Shown piece by piece: positions 1 through 9,000 of a DNA stretch of 23,394 bases. How positions within the stretch are numbered: position 1 is the first letter of the stretch; the number at the start of each line of letters is the position of its first letter. Source of the DNA: an uncultured Prevotella sp. (lineage in GTDB: Bacteria; Bacteroidota; Bacteroidia; Bacteroidales; Bacteroidaceae); contig CABSIA010000030.1 in NCBI GenBank assembly GCA_902477645.1, positions 1 to 23,394 on the forward strand, read 5' to 3'. The notes below the pieces were generated by a model. It had not been told where the DNA came from and ran no database searches. It saw only the letters and a program-made list of their open reading frames with translations. Made by a program: the position numbers and the translations under genes.

Positions 1-140
1 TCATCTGTAAGCAGATTCTCAAGACGCTCTTCGCCCACACATACACTTACACGCATTTCTGTGTTTTCGGTCTGGGCATATAAACCTGAATATTGCGACA
101 CAAACAGCAGCACCGCTATTATATGTAATAATCTTTTCAT
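1..140 (-). CDS. Exported protein, N-terminal fragment cut by the left window edge
   Basis: The reading frame starts at an ATG at 140 and stays open to base 1, giving 46 residues. It begins MKRLLHIIAVLLFVSQYSGL followed by YAQ: a basic start, a hydrophobic core and an Ala-X-Gln end, which is a standard Sec signal peptide with likely cleavage after residue 22. The mature part seen so far (TENTEMRVSVCVGEERLENL) matches no family I recognise. The gene starts 26 bases after the stop of the T9SS cargo gene at 167-1441 on the same strand, so the two are probably co-transcribed and may act together at the cell surface. Function cannot be assigned from the fragment. Confidence 0.75.
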   Translation of the reverse strand, partial: MKRLLHIIAVLLFVSQYSGLYAQTENTEMRVSVCVGEERLENLLTD

Positions 141-166
141 AATATCATGGATTTAAGAGTTTAACA

Positions 167-1441
167 TCACTTTGTCAATATCATCTTCCTGGTGCTCACC
201 AATTTGCCGTCTACTATCAGATTGTAAAGATACATTCCTGCATCCAATCCCTTGGACGTAACAGAGACGGTCACTTCACCACGGTCTGCTATTGCCTCAT
301 GGCGTATCTGCTTGCCGCTCATGTCGTATATGCAGATCATGGCTGTAGAGACGGTCTGTGGAATATTCATACGAATGGATGTGACATCTACAAACGGGTT
401 AGGATTATTCTGAGAAATTGACGGTACTGAGGCAGAGAGAGTGCTGCCAAGACCTGTTGCATCTCCGTTGCCATTCTCACCTAAGGAACTAATGGCTGGA
501 GCAGCCATAATCCGGCTATTGTTGCTGCCGCCCTGAAGCGTGGTTATTTGGGCTTTCAACTCCTTTATAGACTCAACGAGCAACGGAATCATCTCTATAT
601 AGTTTATCACCTTGCTGCCGTCAGCTTTCGTATACACTAAGTCTGGATATACAGCCTCTACTTCGTCTATAGACAGAGCAAAATGATTTTTTGTATAATA
701 TTGTCTTTCCATGCAAGTGCCGATATCAGTCATCAAAATAGAATCATTCGTTAAAATAGAATCTATCGGATTTATCACACTGCCAGAAACAGCATTGAAA
801 GTTGAAATATTATCGGATACTGAATATGAATTGTCATCCACACTCATTGGACGAATAAATGGGAAACTTTCAACTTCATCCAACGACGGACCGAGTACCA
901 TACCGTCAATATATCCTCTTACAGTAAGGTCGCCACGTACAGATACCTTTCCATTGAAATATCCTGCATAACGCCCTATTAGCTCACAACCGTTATCAGC
1001 ATTAGATGTACCATATACACCGGCTCCATTGTTGTTTTTTGCGAGACGCCCAAACACACCATAGTTCCAGCCATTTGTGGCATTGCCCGCAACACCCATT
1101 ACACCAAAAGTACGGCCTTGTGATTTATCGACACCGTCAGCAGAAGTGGCGTTGCCGCAGACACCAACAAACATTTTCTTGCCGCCGTCAACCACGCTCG
1201 ACATGTTTGCGCCATATATCCATTTACCGTTTCCTCCTGTAGCACGGCTGAAGATACCATTACGGTTGTCGTTAATATAGAAATTATATGTACTGTCGCC
1301 AACTCCGACCAAAGTAAGGTGAGACTGTGGAACGCCTGTCGGCAAGCCGATGGACACATTACCATTACCATGAATCTTAAGCTGTGCAAAAGATACAAGG
1401 CACAGGAAAACACAGATTGTGATAGTTAATAGTTTTTTCAT
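167..1441 (-). CDS. T9SS cargo protein with tail-fibre/S74-type chaperone domain and C-terminal sorting domain
   Basis: This is a predicted secreted surface protein of 424 residues. Residues 1-19 are a signal peptide ending SFAQ. Residues about 20-180 are Gly/Asn-rich (repeated VYG, FGVMGVAGN, YGVFGR patterns) like the beta-rich stalks of tail-fibre proteins. Residues about 245-300 (HFALSIDEVEAVYPDLVY through NYIEMIPLLVESIKELKAQI) match the C-terminal intramolecular chaperone region of the endosialidase/Peptidase_S74 type, including its terminal helix. A linker leads to residues about 340-424, which begin QNNPNPF and contain IYDMSGKQI and LDAGMYLYNLIVDGKLVSTRKMILTK-like strands: the type A T9SS sorting domain that directs export across the outer membrane and is normally removed. 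The ATG at 1441 is followed by MKKLLTITIC, and a -7 box lies 35 bases upstream. It is first in an operon with the gene cut at the left edge. The molecular role (adhesin or structural fibre) is not known. Confidence 0.85.
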   Translation of the reverse strand: MKKLLTITICVFLCLVSFAQLKIHGNGNVSIGLPTGVPQSHLTLVGVGDSTYNFYINDNRNGIFSRATGGNGKWIYGANMSSVVDGGKKMFVGVCGNATSADGVDKSQGRTFGVMGVAGNATNGWNYGVFGRLAKNNNGAGVYGTSNADNGCELIGRYAGYFNGKVSVRGDLTVRGYIDGMVLGPSLDEVESFPFIRPMSVDDNSYSVSDNISTFNAVSGSVINPIDSILTNDSILMTDIGTCMERQYYTKNHFALSIDEVEAVYPDLVYTKADGSKVINYIEMIPLLVESIKELKAQITTLQGGSNNSRIMAAPAISSLGENGNGDATGLGSTLSASVPSISQNNPNPFVDVTSIRMNIPQTVSTAMICIYDMSGKQIRHEAIADRGEVTVSVTSKGLDAGMYLYNLIVDGKLVSTRKMILTK

Positions 1442-1475
1442 AATTAGTCATAATTTAATGGTTAATATCTTTTTG

Positions 1476-1483
1476 CAAATATA
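1476..1483 (-). promoter_or_regulatory. Probable -7 promoter box for the T9SS cargo operon
   Basis: Read on the minus strand the sequence is TATATTTG, matching the Bacteroidetes -7 consensus TAnnTTTG, about 35 bases before the ATG at 1441. No TTTG-type -33 box stands at the expected 19-21 base spacing; that position is filled by the perfect inverted repeat at 1504-1535. This suggests a promoter that depends on an activator, or is blocked by a repressor, at that repeat. A second inverted repeat, AGTCATAATT (1446-1455) with AATTATGACT (1489-1498), brackets the box. Confidence 0.6.
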
Positions 1484-1503
1484 AAACTAATTATGACTCA
1501 CCG

Positions 1504-1535
1504 TTGTTTTTGTTAAATATTATTAACAAAAACAA
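1504..1535. repeat. Perfect 13-bp inverted repeat, operator-like
   Basis: TTGTTTTTGTTAA (1504-1516) is followed after six bases by its exact reverse complement TTAACAAAAACAA (1523-1535). Relative to the predicted start of transcription near 1470 it covers about -34 to -66 on the minus strand, where an activator or repressor would bind. There is no run of T on either side, so it does not look like a terminator. The base composition is AT-rich, which raises the chance of coincidence, but a perfect 13-base match is strong. Confidence 0.6.
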
Positions 1536-1774
1536 TTCATCGGTTAACAATTTTCCGTACTATTTTAGTATCATGGATTGGACATTATTTTGGCTCACCC
1601 GATAAATCTGGGGAAGGAGAATTTCATTGTGGAAAATGCAGTTAATGATATTAACTTATCTGACAATGTCAATACATTTACGATGCGCTCCGAAGGGGGC
1701 AGCCTGCATTGTATGTGTTTATTTCCCCCAATATTTTTTCGCTGAGCCGAATACAATCCAATTTGTTGAGTAAC
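1536..1774. other. Intergenic stretch without a recognisable gene
   Basis: This is the middle of a 393-base gene-free region between the T9SS cargo gene and the GH35 gene. The flanks hold the promoter and inverted repeats (1446-1535) and a terminator (1775-1810). In between I find no gene with a credible start. One plus-strand frame is open up to a TGA at 1743-1745 but has no plausible start and no recognisable domain. Confidence 0.5.
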
Positions 1775-1810
1775 AAAAGGGGTGTATCAAATTAATTCTG
1801 ATACACCCCT
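1775..1810 (-). terminator. Rho-independent terminator after the GH35 gene
   Basis: AGGGGTGTATCA (1778-1789) pairs perfectly with TGATACACCCCT (1799-1810), a 12-bp stem with a 9-base loop. Read on the minus strand it is followed by TTTT from 1777 down. It lies 25 bases past the stop codon of the beta-galactosidase gene and ends that single-gene transcript. Confidence 0.9.
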
Positions 1811-1834
1811 ACAGGTTTTCTATATTTTATGGTA

Positions 1835-4264
1835 TTAATATACAAATACCTTAAAGTCCTTGATGCTGCCTGGCGCACCCTGCTCGGCACGTGGTAGATA
1901 TTCGAGAGCCGAAATGGTCTGAACGCTGCCAAGGTCGATGACGAGAAGATGTGGGAAACCGGCACCCTTTACAGTCATCCAATAGGTAGACTCCTGAAGA
2001 TCGAAGACCTTATCGCCAGTATGGTTGCCATTCTCCTCCTCGCTGTCGGCATATTTTGTTGTCCAGCTCTCACGGCTCAACCGGCTGCCGTTTGTACCCT
2101 GTACATAAAGCTCGGCGATTGCCGCAACGTCTCCCGCATTGTGAATGCTGCCGCACTCAATGGCGAGATAGCGCCCCTTCGCTGCCTTGTCGAATTTCAC
2201 GGTCTGCCATCCGTTGCCAGCTTTCAATGCGCCCTTTGCAACAGGAGTCATGGAGTTGAGGTCGGGCTTGTCGCCGATGTTGTTGTGCTTGTTGCTCTTC
2301 TCGAGCTGCAGCTTGTTTAGCTCAGGCTCAGCCTGTCCCCAGACTACAGTTTCTTTAGGACCGACAACATCGAGAACTACAACTTCATTCTTACCTTTCT
2401 TGAGCCAGCAACCTGGAATATAGAGCGTCTGCTGCGGGCCGATGCTCCAGATACGTCCCATGGCGTGTCCGTTTACATAAACCTGTCCCTTGCCCCATGT
2501 CTCGAAGTTAAGGAATGTGTCGCCGACTTTCTTCAGATTGAAGTAGCCACGGTAGTAACCGGCTTTGCCATTACCTGCCGGAAGACCAAGCCCCTCAGAA
2601 AGGCTTCCTGGTGCTTTTTCACCAAGCCGTACGCCTGTGCCGTTTTCTGTTGTTTTTAATGCGAACGCTTTTACTGCGGTACCGTAATCGTCAGGAATAG
2701 TACATGTTACAAAATGCTTGAGATTGATAGATACCTCATTTCCGTCAAGTTCCGTACTTATGACGACATCACCCACGATGCCTTTGAAATCCTTGATTGC
2801 ACGGCCGAAATTAATACGTCCCATAGCCTCAAGAAGTATTGTAAGACGGTCACCCTTCTTTACCGGCGGAAGATTTACGGATTTTTCATTCTTAACACGG
2901 TCTATCTTGCCTATATACTTGCCGTTGATGAAAACCTGAGCAAAGTCGTGAGCGTCAAGAGTAAGTGTGCTCTGATTTGGGATTTCAGGAAGTTCCTTTG
3001 TATAAACAGCCGATCCCCATCCCATATTCATTTCCTCGAAAGTCATGTGACTGCTCTGGCTGTCCTTGAATATGCGACCGATGCCATTTGCGACTGGAGC
3101 ATACTCTGTAAGCTGGAACTTAGGCACAGATATTATGCCCATAGGCGCCTTTGGTATGGCAGGCAGTTTCTTGCCGTCATTGTATTTGGCCATCATTTTG
3201 CGAAGCTCATAGAACTTAGGAGTTGCAAGACCCCACTCGTTGATTGGCGCATCGTAGTCGTATGATGTGACATCGGGAGCAAAGCCCGGTGAGTTTGCAC
3301 CCGCCCAGTGGCCGAACGAAGTACCGCCGTGAGTCATGTAAAGGGAGAAGCTGATGCCCTTTGAGAGCATCTCGTCCATTCCCTCAACCATATCCTTTGC
3401 AGGACGTGTCTCGTGGCGTGCGCCCCACTTGTCGAACCATCCGCTCCAGAACTCAGAACACATCTTTGGAGCATCGGGACGAAGCTCGCCAAGTCTGCGG
3501 AACTGGTTGTCGATGTTTGCGCCGGTACCGAAGTTCATTGTCCAGACAAGGTCATCGAGACCGTTCTTTGTGAAGTTTGAAGACCAGTCGCACTGAAAGA
3601 GAGCCGGCCCGACGAGCTTGCCGTCGGCATTTTTCTTATACCAGTTGGCCTTCAGCACGTCACGTATCTCGCCCACGTATGCCTTGTCCTCGCCATACGA
3701 GCCATACTCATTCTCAACCTGCACCCTGATGATAGGGCCACCATTCTGAATGGTCAGCGGCGCAAGCTGCTCAGCAACTTTCTCCTCAAAAATCCTCACA
3801 CGCTCCATGAAGTAAGGATCCTGCTCACGCAGACGGATATCTTTCTTCTTCAACAGCCACCAGGGAAGGCCGCCCATTTCCCATTCGGCACAAACGTATG
3901 GACCGGGACGTACGATTACATACATTCCATTTTTCTGTGCAAGACGGCAGAATGCGGCAACGTCGTTGTTGCCCGTGAAATCAAACTGTCCCTCAGCCTG
4001 CTCGTGGATATTCCAAAACACATAGATGCAAAGCGTGTTCATGCCGAGAGCCTTGCACATCTTGATGCGATGGTCCCAATAAGCCTGCGGAATACGCGGA
4101 TAATGAACCTCGGCAGCCTTAACGATAAACGGGTTGCCATTTAGCAGGAAAGTCCCCTTGCCTACAGTGAAGTCGCCGGCCTTCGGTGCAGCTGCGGCAT
4201 CAGCAGGTGCAAAAAGGGAGGCTGCGGCAAGAGCAATGGTAGCGAATAATTTGGTTAGTCTCAT
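1835..4264 (-). CDS. Secreted GH35 beta-galactosidase with C-terminal discoidin-like domain
   Basis: This 809-residue enzyme probably removes terminal beta-linked galactose from oligosaccharides or glycans in the periplasm or outside the cell. Residues 1-24 are an Ala-rich signal peptide. The GH35 TIM barrel runs from about 35 to 360, with GPYVCAEWEMGGLPWWL at 121-137. The acid/base is predicted as Glu186 in VENEYGSY, and the nucleophile as Glu271 in SEFWSGWFDKWG, by alignment with the family signatures around human GLB1 Glu188 and Glu268. Beta-sandwich domains follow, including a galactose-binding-like part with YRGYFNLKKVGDTFLNFETW and NGHAMGRIW. The last ~150 residues (WQTVKFDKAAKGRYLAIE onward) look like an F5/8 type C (discoidin) carbohydrate-binding domain. 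It stands alone, with its own -7 box at 4326-4333 and its own terminator. The exact substrate cannot be told, as no SusC/SusD pair or regulator is adjacent. Confidence 0.93.
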   Translation of the reverse strand: MRLTKLFATIALAAASLFAPADAAAAPKAGDFTVGKGTFLLNGNPFIVKAAEVHYPRIPQAYWDHRIKMCKALGMNTLCIYVFWNIHEQAEGQFDFTGNNDVAAFCRLAQKNGMYVIVRPGPYVCAEWEMGGLPWWLLKKKDIRLREQDPYFMERVRIFEEKVAEQLAPLTIQNGGPIIRVQVENEYGSYGEDKAYVGEIRDVLKANWYKKNADGKLVGPALFQCDWSSNFTKNGLDDLVWTMNFGTGANIDNQFRRLGELRPDAPKMCSEFWSGWFDKWGARHETRPAKDMVEGMDEMLSKGISFSLYMTHGGTSFGHWAGANSPGFAPDVTSYDYDAPINEWGLATPKFYELRKMMAKYNDGKKLPAIPKAPMGIISVPKFQLTEYAPVANGIGRIFKDSQSSHMTFEEMNMGWGSAVYTKELPEIPNQSTLTLDAHDFAQVFINGKYIGKIDRVKNEKSVNLPPVKKGDRLTILLEAMGRINFGRAIKDFKGIVGDVVISTELDGNEVSINLKHFVTCTIPDDYGTAVKAFALKTTENGTGVRLGEKAPGSLSEGLGLPAGNGKAGYYRGYFNLKKVGDTFLNFETWGKGQVYVNGHAMGRIWSIGPQQTLYIPGCWLKKGKNEVVVLDVVGPKETVVWGQAEPELNKLQLEKSNKHNNIGDKPDLNSMTPVAKGALKAGNGWQTVKFDKAAKGRYLAIECGSIHNAGDVAAIAELYVQGTNGSRLSRESWTTKYADSEEENGNHTGDKVFDLQESTYWMTVKGAGFPHLLVIDLGSVQTISALEYLPRAEQGAPGSIKDFKVFVY

Positions 4265-4325
4265 AAATATTAATAGTTATTTTTAATTGTTATAGTGATA
4301 GCGACTGTTGGTTGCAAGCCAGTTG

Positions 4326-4333
4326 CAAAGATA
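4326..4333 (-). promoter_or_regulatory. Probable -7 promoter box for the GH35 gene
   Basis: The minus strand reads TATCTTTG, a match to TAnnTTTG, 61 bases before the ATG at 4264. A TTTG -33 box at the usual spacing is not apparent. The box lies between this gene and the terminator of the upstream operon, so the GH35 gene has its own promoter. Confidence 0.6.
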
Positions 4334-4405
4334 CATCAAAATTTTGATTAAGCGAAGAGATAACAAAAGAAAAATGAGGAACTTGCACTTTCATACTAAA
4401 AATAC

Positions 4406-4443
4406 AAAAAACGGACGGTATCCCATTTCGGAATACCGCCCGT
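4406..4443 (-). terminator. Rho-independent terminator of the TonB receptor/lipoprotein operon
   Basis: ACGGACGGTATCC (4411-4423) pairs with GGAATACCGCCCGT (4430-4443), apart from one mismatch and one bulge. On the minus strand the stem is followed by TTTTT at 4410-4406 and a further T-rich stretch. It sits 22 bases past the lipoprotein stop codon, so the operon has only the two genes listed. Confidence 0.88.
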
Positions 4444-4465
4444 CGTTATCAAGCAGTTGTGCCTG

Positions 4466-6079
4466 TTATTCTACATACAAAGTAGATACGTATGCGCCTT
4501 TGCCCACCTGAGGTGTTCCATTATAAGCGGCACGCACGCCAAGCATTGAGATTGTGTAACCCTCATTAATGCCGAGAGATGTGAACTTTCCAGACTCACC
4601 ATCCCAACCTGTGAGCAGACCATATACATATACAGAGCCTGTAAGGTCAGCAATGTCAAAGTTTCCGTATTTTGTGTTTTTGATATCTTTCACTGTTCCG
4701 GTAAGCAGATAATACTTTTCAGCATCTACAGGAGCTGCAAGGAAATCCTTTACGGAAATAGCGGTTACGCCTCCTGGAACCGTAATGTGGCTTACGTAAG
4801 TGGCATTCTTCATCTGAGGATTGCCGTTATAGCTTGCCTTCGTACCCTTTAGTGTAACAACATCACCCTCTTTGATGCCGAGTGACTCGAACTTCTGAGC
4901 CTCACCGTCTGCTGTCAGAGTGCCATAAATATATGCCTCGCCTGTACCGTCAACAATATACATATTGCCATACTTAGAACTCTTTATTTCCCTCACTACA
5001 CCGGTAAGAGTGTATTCGGCACCATCATCGTCCATGTTAAACGCAGAGATTGAGCCTTTAAGCGGATTACCAGCCTGCTGGAAAGTATAAGTTGCCTCAC
5101 TGGTAGACTTACCGCTGCTTGAAGTAAACTTAATTGACCCCGAGCGTAGCTCTGCGCCGCTGTTAGGCAACACATTAAACTTGTACGAAACAGTGTCGGC
5201 AGGATTCTTCTCTAACTTTGTCGGCACACCGGCAATAAACTCAGAGTTCTTGTACTTAACCCAATCGGCAAACTCCGACGGTATCTCAAAGAGCGTACCC
5301 TTGCCCTTGAATGCGACCTTAACTTCTATGTCGCCACCGTCACGTCCTACTATCGCGCTTTCTGTTACCACCTTGATAAGAGACTTTGTAATCTTATTAA
5401 CGGTGATATTAACAAGCTGTGCTGCTCCATTATAAGTGCTTTTTGGACCCTCCACCTCAACAACGTCTCCAACTTCAATGCCGAGACTTGCGAAATTCTT
5501 GGTTTTGCCATCCTTATCGAGAGTTCCATAAACGTAAACCTGGCCTGTCTCATCTGCAATATACATATTGCCGTATTCAAAATTGGCAATAGATGTCACA
5601 GTACCCTTCAAGCGATATGATTTACCGTCCGGGCCTGCGTTAATCTCTGCGCAAGTTGCTGTCTCAGGAGTCATATCACCCTGGCGGATATTGACAAACT
5701 GCACATTGCCGCCTGCATTGATATACAATGTCACCTCGCGGCCACTCTCTGACGCAGGAGCAGTGATTGTTATATTTGTCTCACCGGCTGTTCCTGAAAT
5801 CTCAGAGATATTATACCAGCATGGGGTGAATTTATCATTGCCGTCCTTGTCCTTTGACTTGATGTTGCACTGACCGTCAACCTTCACAAGATCTTCCTGG
5901 AAGCTCCAGTCGCCTGTCGACTTTATAGAAACTGTCACAGAGCCACCATTATCCGGTATTGTGACATAAGTCTCGGATATCTGGAAATTACCCAATGTTC
6001 CCAGTGCGTCGTCATCGCTTGCACAAGCCACGAAGAGCAATGATGCAATCATGGCCATGAAGAAATATCTAAATTTCAT
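4466..6079 (-). CDS. Surface-type lipoprotein with BACON-like domains and three OB-fold repeats
   Basis: This is a 537-residue outer-membrane lipoprotein. The signal peptide ends in the lipobox LLFVAC with the lipidated Cys at 19. The next residues, ASDDD, resemble the acidic export signal that sends Bacteroidetes lipoproteins to the outer face. A BACON-like Ig module spans about 30-134 (ending VQFVNIRQGD) and a second about 235-337 (ending YTFQQAGNP). Three repeats of ~90 residues lie at about 140-230, 342-433 and 440-537. Each has the pattern L(T/K)G(T/V)V..I....YGN..I.D.TG..Y.YG.L......F.SLGI..G......G....YNG..Q, the OB-fold seen in YhcR- and NigD-like exported proteins. The gene starts 16 bases after the stop of the TonB receptor, so they are co-expressed and probably partner at the membrane. 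OB folds can bind nucleic acid or sugars; the ligand here is unknown. This is not a SusD protein. Confidence 0.85.
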   Translation of the reverse strand: MKFRYFFMAMIASLLFVACASDDDALGTLGNFQISETYVTIPDNGGSVTVSIKSTGDWSFQEDLVKVDGQCNIKSKDKDGNDKFTPCWYNISEISGTAGETNITITAPASESGREVTLYINAGGNVQFVNIRQGDMTPETATCAEINAGPDGKSYRLKGTVTSIANFEYGNMYIADETGQVYVYGTLDKDGKTKNFASLGIEVGDVVEVEGPKSTYNGAAQLVNITVNKITKSLIKVVTESAIVGRDGGDIEVKVAFKGKGTLFEIPSEFADWVKYKNSEFIAGVPTKLEKNPADTVSYKFNVLPNSGAELRSGSIKFTSSSGKSTSEATYTFQQAGNPLKGSISAFNMDDDGAEYTLTGVVREIKSSKYGNMYIVDGTGEAYIYGTLTADGEAQKFESLGIKEGDVVTLKGTKASYNGNPQMKNATYVSHITVPGGVTAISVKDFLAAPVDAEKYYLLTGTVKDIKNTKYGNFDIADLTGSVYVYGLLTGWDGESGKFTSLGINEGYTISMLGVRAAYNGTPQVGKGAYVSTLYVE

Positions 6080-6095
6080 ATTATACTATGTTTTA

Positions 6096-9000
6096 TTAAT
6101 TGAATATATATTTGATACCAACAGAAGCATACCAGCACTGGCCAATGGCATGGTTGCGTACCCATGTCTTTGTGTTGCCGCTAACCGCAGACGGAGTTGA
6201 GAATGTGGCATAGCCGTCTTTGTCGGCACCCTCATACTTGAGGATGCGGCCCGAGTTGAGCGACGAATTCATGTACTTGCTCACACCCCATTTAGAGTTG
6301 AAGAGATTCATCAGGTTCTTGATGTCGCAGCTAAGCTGAAGCTTATGTGTTGTCTTGCCGAAGTTAACCTTGAAGTCGTGCTTGTAGCTGAGGTCAACAC
6401 GGTGTACCCATGGAGAGTAAACGCTATAAGGCTCCGCATACTCGCCCTGATGATCTTTAAGATAGCTGTCGTTGTGTACATAGTCCATGAAACGGACCTT
6501 GTCGTCCTCCGAGACAAAACGGAACTCGCCGTCAGCCACCTGCTTGTCGGTAGGAACATAAATAGCGTCGTAGCTGTAGCCGTCGCCGTTCATGTCGTTA
6601 GCCATCATGTATGAGTAGCTGTAACCGCCGCGCCATGTCTCATAGATAAGGCTGAGGTGGTTGCCGTGCTTGTCGCTGTGAGTAGCAGAGAACACGAAAC
6701 GGTCAGGAGTGACATACTGAGAGTTGTGCAGACGAATGTTGTTAGGACCCTCGTATGTAGGAACGTATGTGAAAGCAGACTCGGCATTAGAGCCTGGCAT
6801 ACCAGTAACCTCCTTGCTCACAGTGTGTGTATAGGCTGCCATGAGGCTGAGAGTCTCGATAGGACGGGCTGTAAGAGTGATGTTTGCAGACCATCCGTAG
6901 CCACGGCTTGTGTTCTCAAGCACAAATGCCTTTGTGTTTGAGCGGAAATCGCCTGTAGGATAGATAGGACGGTTGTCGACTCCGTTAAAGCGAGCGAAGC
7001 CCTCTACCGGACGCATACTCCAGTCAGAGATTGACACGCCATTGATGGTCTTGTTGTAGATGCCCTCAACAGTTGCCGTAAACGGGAACGATGTTGGAAT
7101 CTGATAGTCAACGGCCAAAGAAGTCTTCCAAACCTGCGGCATCTTGAACTTAGGATCTACAGCGGCGATGGCAGATGGAACTGTACCCTCGTCAGAAGTG
7201 ATATTCTCCGGGAAGCCCATGTTGATAAGTTTCTCACGGAGAGCGGCTGTGTAACCGTTGGCACCATTTACGAGACCACCCTTAAACTCATTCATCACCT
7301 CAGACATGCTGCCATACTTAGCTTTCACTGCATCTGGCAGATTATTGTATTTAGTAGAAGGGCCAAGCTGTGCCTGATACTGAACCATACCGCCGTTGGT
7401 AGGCATATTGGTGAAGAACACCAAAGGCAGACGGCCTACGAACAAGCCTGAGCCTCCACGGAGCTTAAGAGTCTTGTCACCAAGCACGTCGTATGTGAAA
7501 CCGACACGCGGTGATATTGTAATGTGGGTATCTGGCCATTTGCCAGTATCAATATGACGGCCGTTATAGTCGAGTTCCTTAATAGCGTTGTTTGTCATCA
7601 AGTCGCCATTGTCGAAGAAGAGACCGTCGAAACGTATACCAGCGGTTAACTTAAGCTTCTCTGTAGGATTCCACTCATCCTGCGCATAAACGCCAAGCTT
7701 GTTGAACTGCACACGTGCGGCTGGCGAGCCCTCGCCACCATAACCGTAAGTAAGACAAACGACTTCGGGCGTCGCGCCGTTGATGAAATCGTCTACACTG
7801 CTATAACGGTAGTAACCTGTACCGTTACGCATATACTGGTTGTCTGCCATCTGGTGCTCATAGCTGAGCCCTGCGGTCAGCTTATGATTACCCATATAGT
7901 AAGTCACATCGTCCTTTACATTGAAGATGGTGTTGTGAACGGCGTTGTTGTAAGTGAACAACTCGTAACCCAGTGACATGTACTGGGTGTTGTTACCTGT
8001 TCCGTCCTGAATATCAATGAACGGGAACTCGCCAGAGTCTGTACCACGGACATCGTCCAGCTTAGAGAATGTTGCGAGGAACTGGTTTGACAATTTATCA
8101 CTGAAACGGCTGTTCAAGTCAAAAGATGCTGAGTGTACAAGGTTCTTCATCGAGTACATTGAGTTAGAGAACGCCATTGAATAGAGCGATGTACGTCCAA
8201 AGGCAGAGCGCGTGCCACCGTCCATAGAAGATGCGTTAGGCGCATTCCATGCCAGATTGTTTGTGTGGTTGTAACGGATTGCCAAGTGATGGTTATCGTT
8301 GATGTTCCAGTCCACACGTGCAAGAATCTTGGTATTCTTCTCGTCAGCAGGGAAGCTGTTGTATGAGCCTGGATTATAGCCATACTTGTCGAGTACAAAG
8401 TTCTTCACACGCTCCATGTCCTCAACCGTTGTATAAGAGAGATATTTGCTCTCGTCTCCCACGCCATCCTCCGATGGTCTCCAGCGCACTGCGACAGTAG
8501 GAGTCTTTGAGAACTCGGCATTGGCGAAGAAGAACAGCTTGTCCTTGATGATAGGGCCACCGAGGGTGAAGCCGTATGTAGTGTTGCGGTCACGGTCGCG
8601 CGCGCCAGATATCACCTCGCTCTCAACAGCGTCGCCACGCATGTTCTCGTTGCGGTGATAAACGTATGCCGTACCCTTAAAGGTGTTTGTACCCGACTTT
8701 GTGACAGCGTTGACGCCACCGCCGATGAAGTTGGTCTGACGAACATCGAAAGGAGAGATAACTACCTGAAGCTCGTCGATAGCGTCAATAGATATCGGGT
8801 TGCCGCCACCAGGAAGCTTGTCGCTCAGACCGAAGTTGTTGTTGAAGTCGGCACCGTCAACAGTGAAATTGGCCGTACGGCCGTCAGATCCGGCAAATGT
8901 CATTCCATTACCTCCGTATGGAGAAAGGCGTGTGACATCTGTGATACTGCGGCTTACTGTAGGCAGAGAGGCAATCTGTGCGCTGTTGATGTTGGTTGTG

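Noticed and set aside
1695..1729. GGGGG and CCCCC runs followed by a T-rich stretch, as a plus-strand terminator
   Set aside because: Only five pairs around a 25-base loop, and no plus-strand gene precedes it.
1587..1745. Open plus-strand frame in the gap between the T9SS cargo and GH35 genes
   Set aside because: No start codon, promoter or recognisable domain; a faint likeness to a stretch of the neighbouring cargo protein is not convincing.
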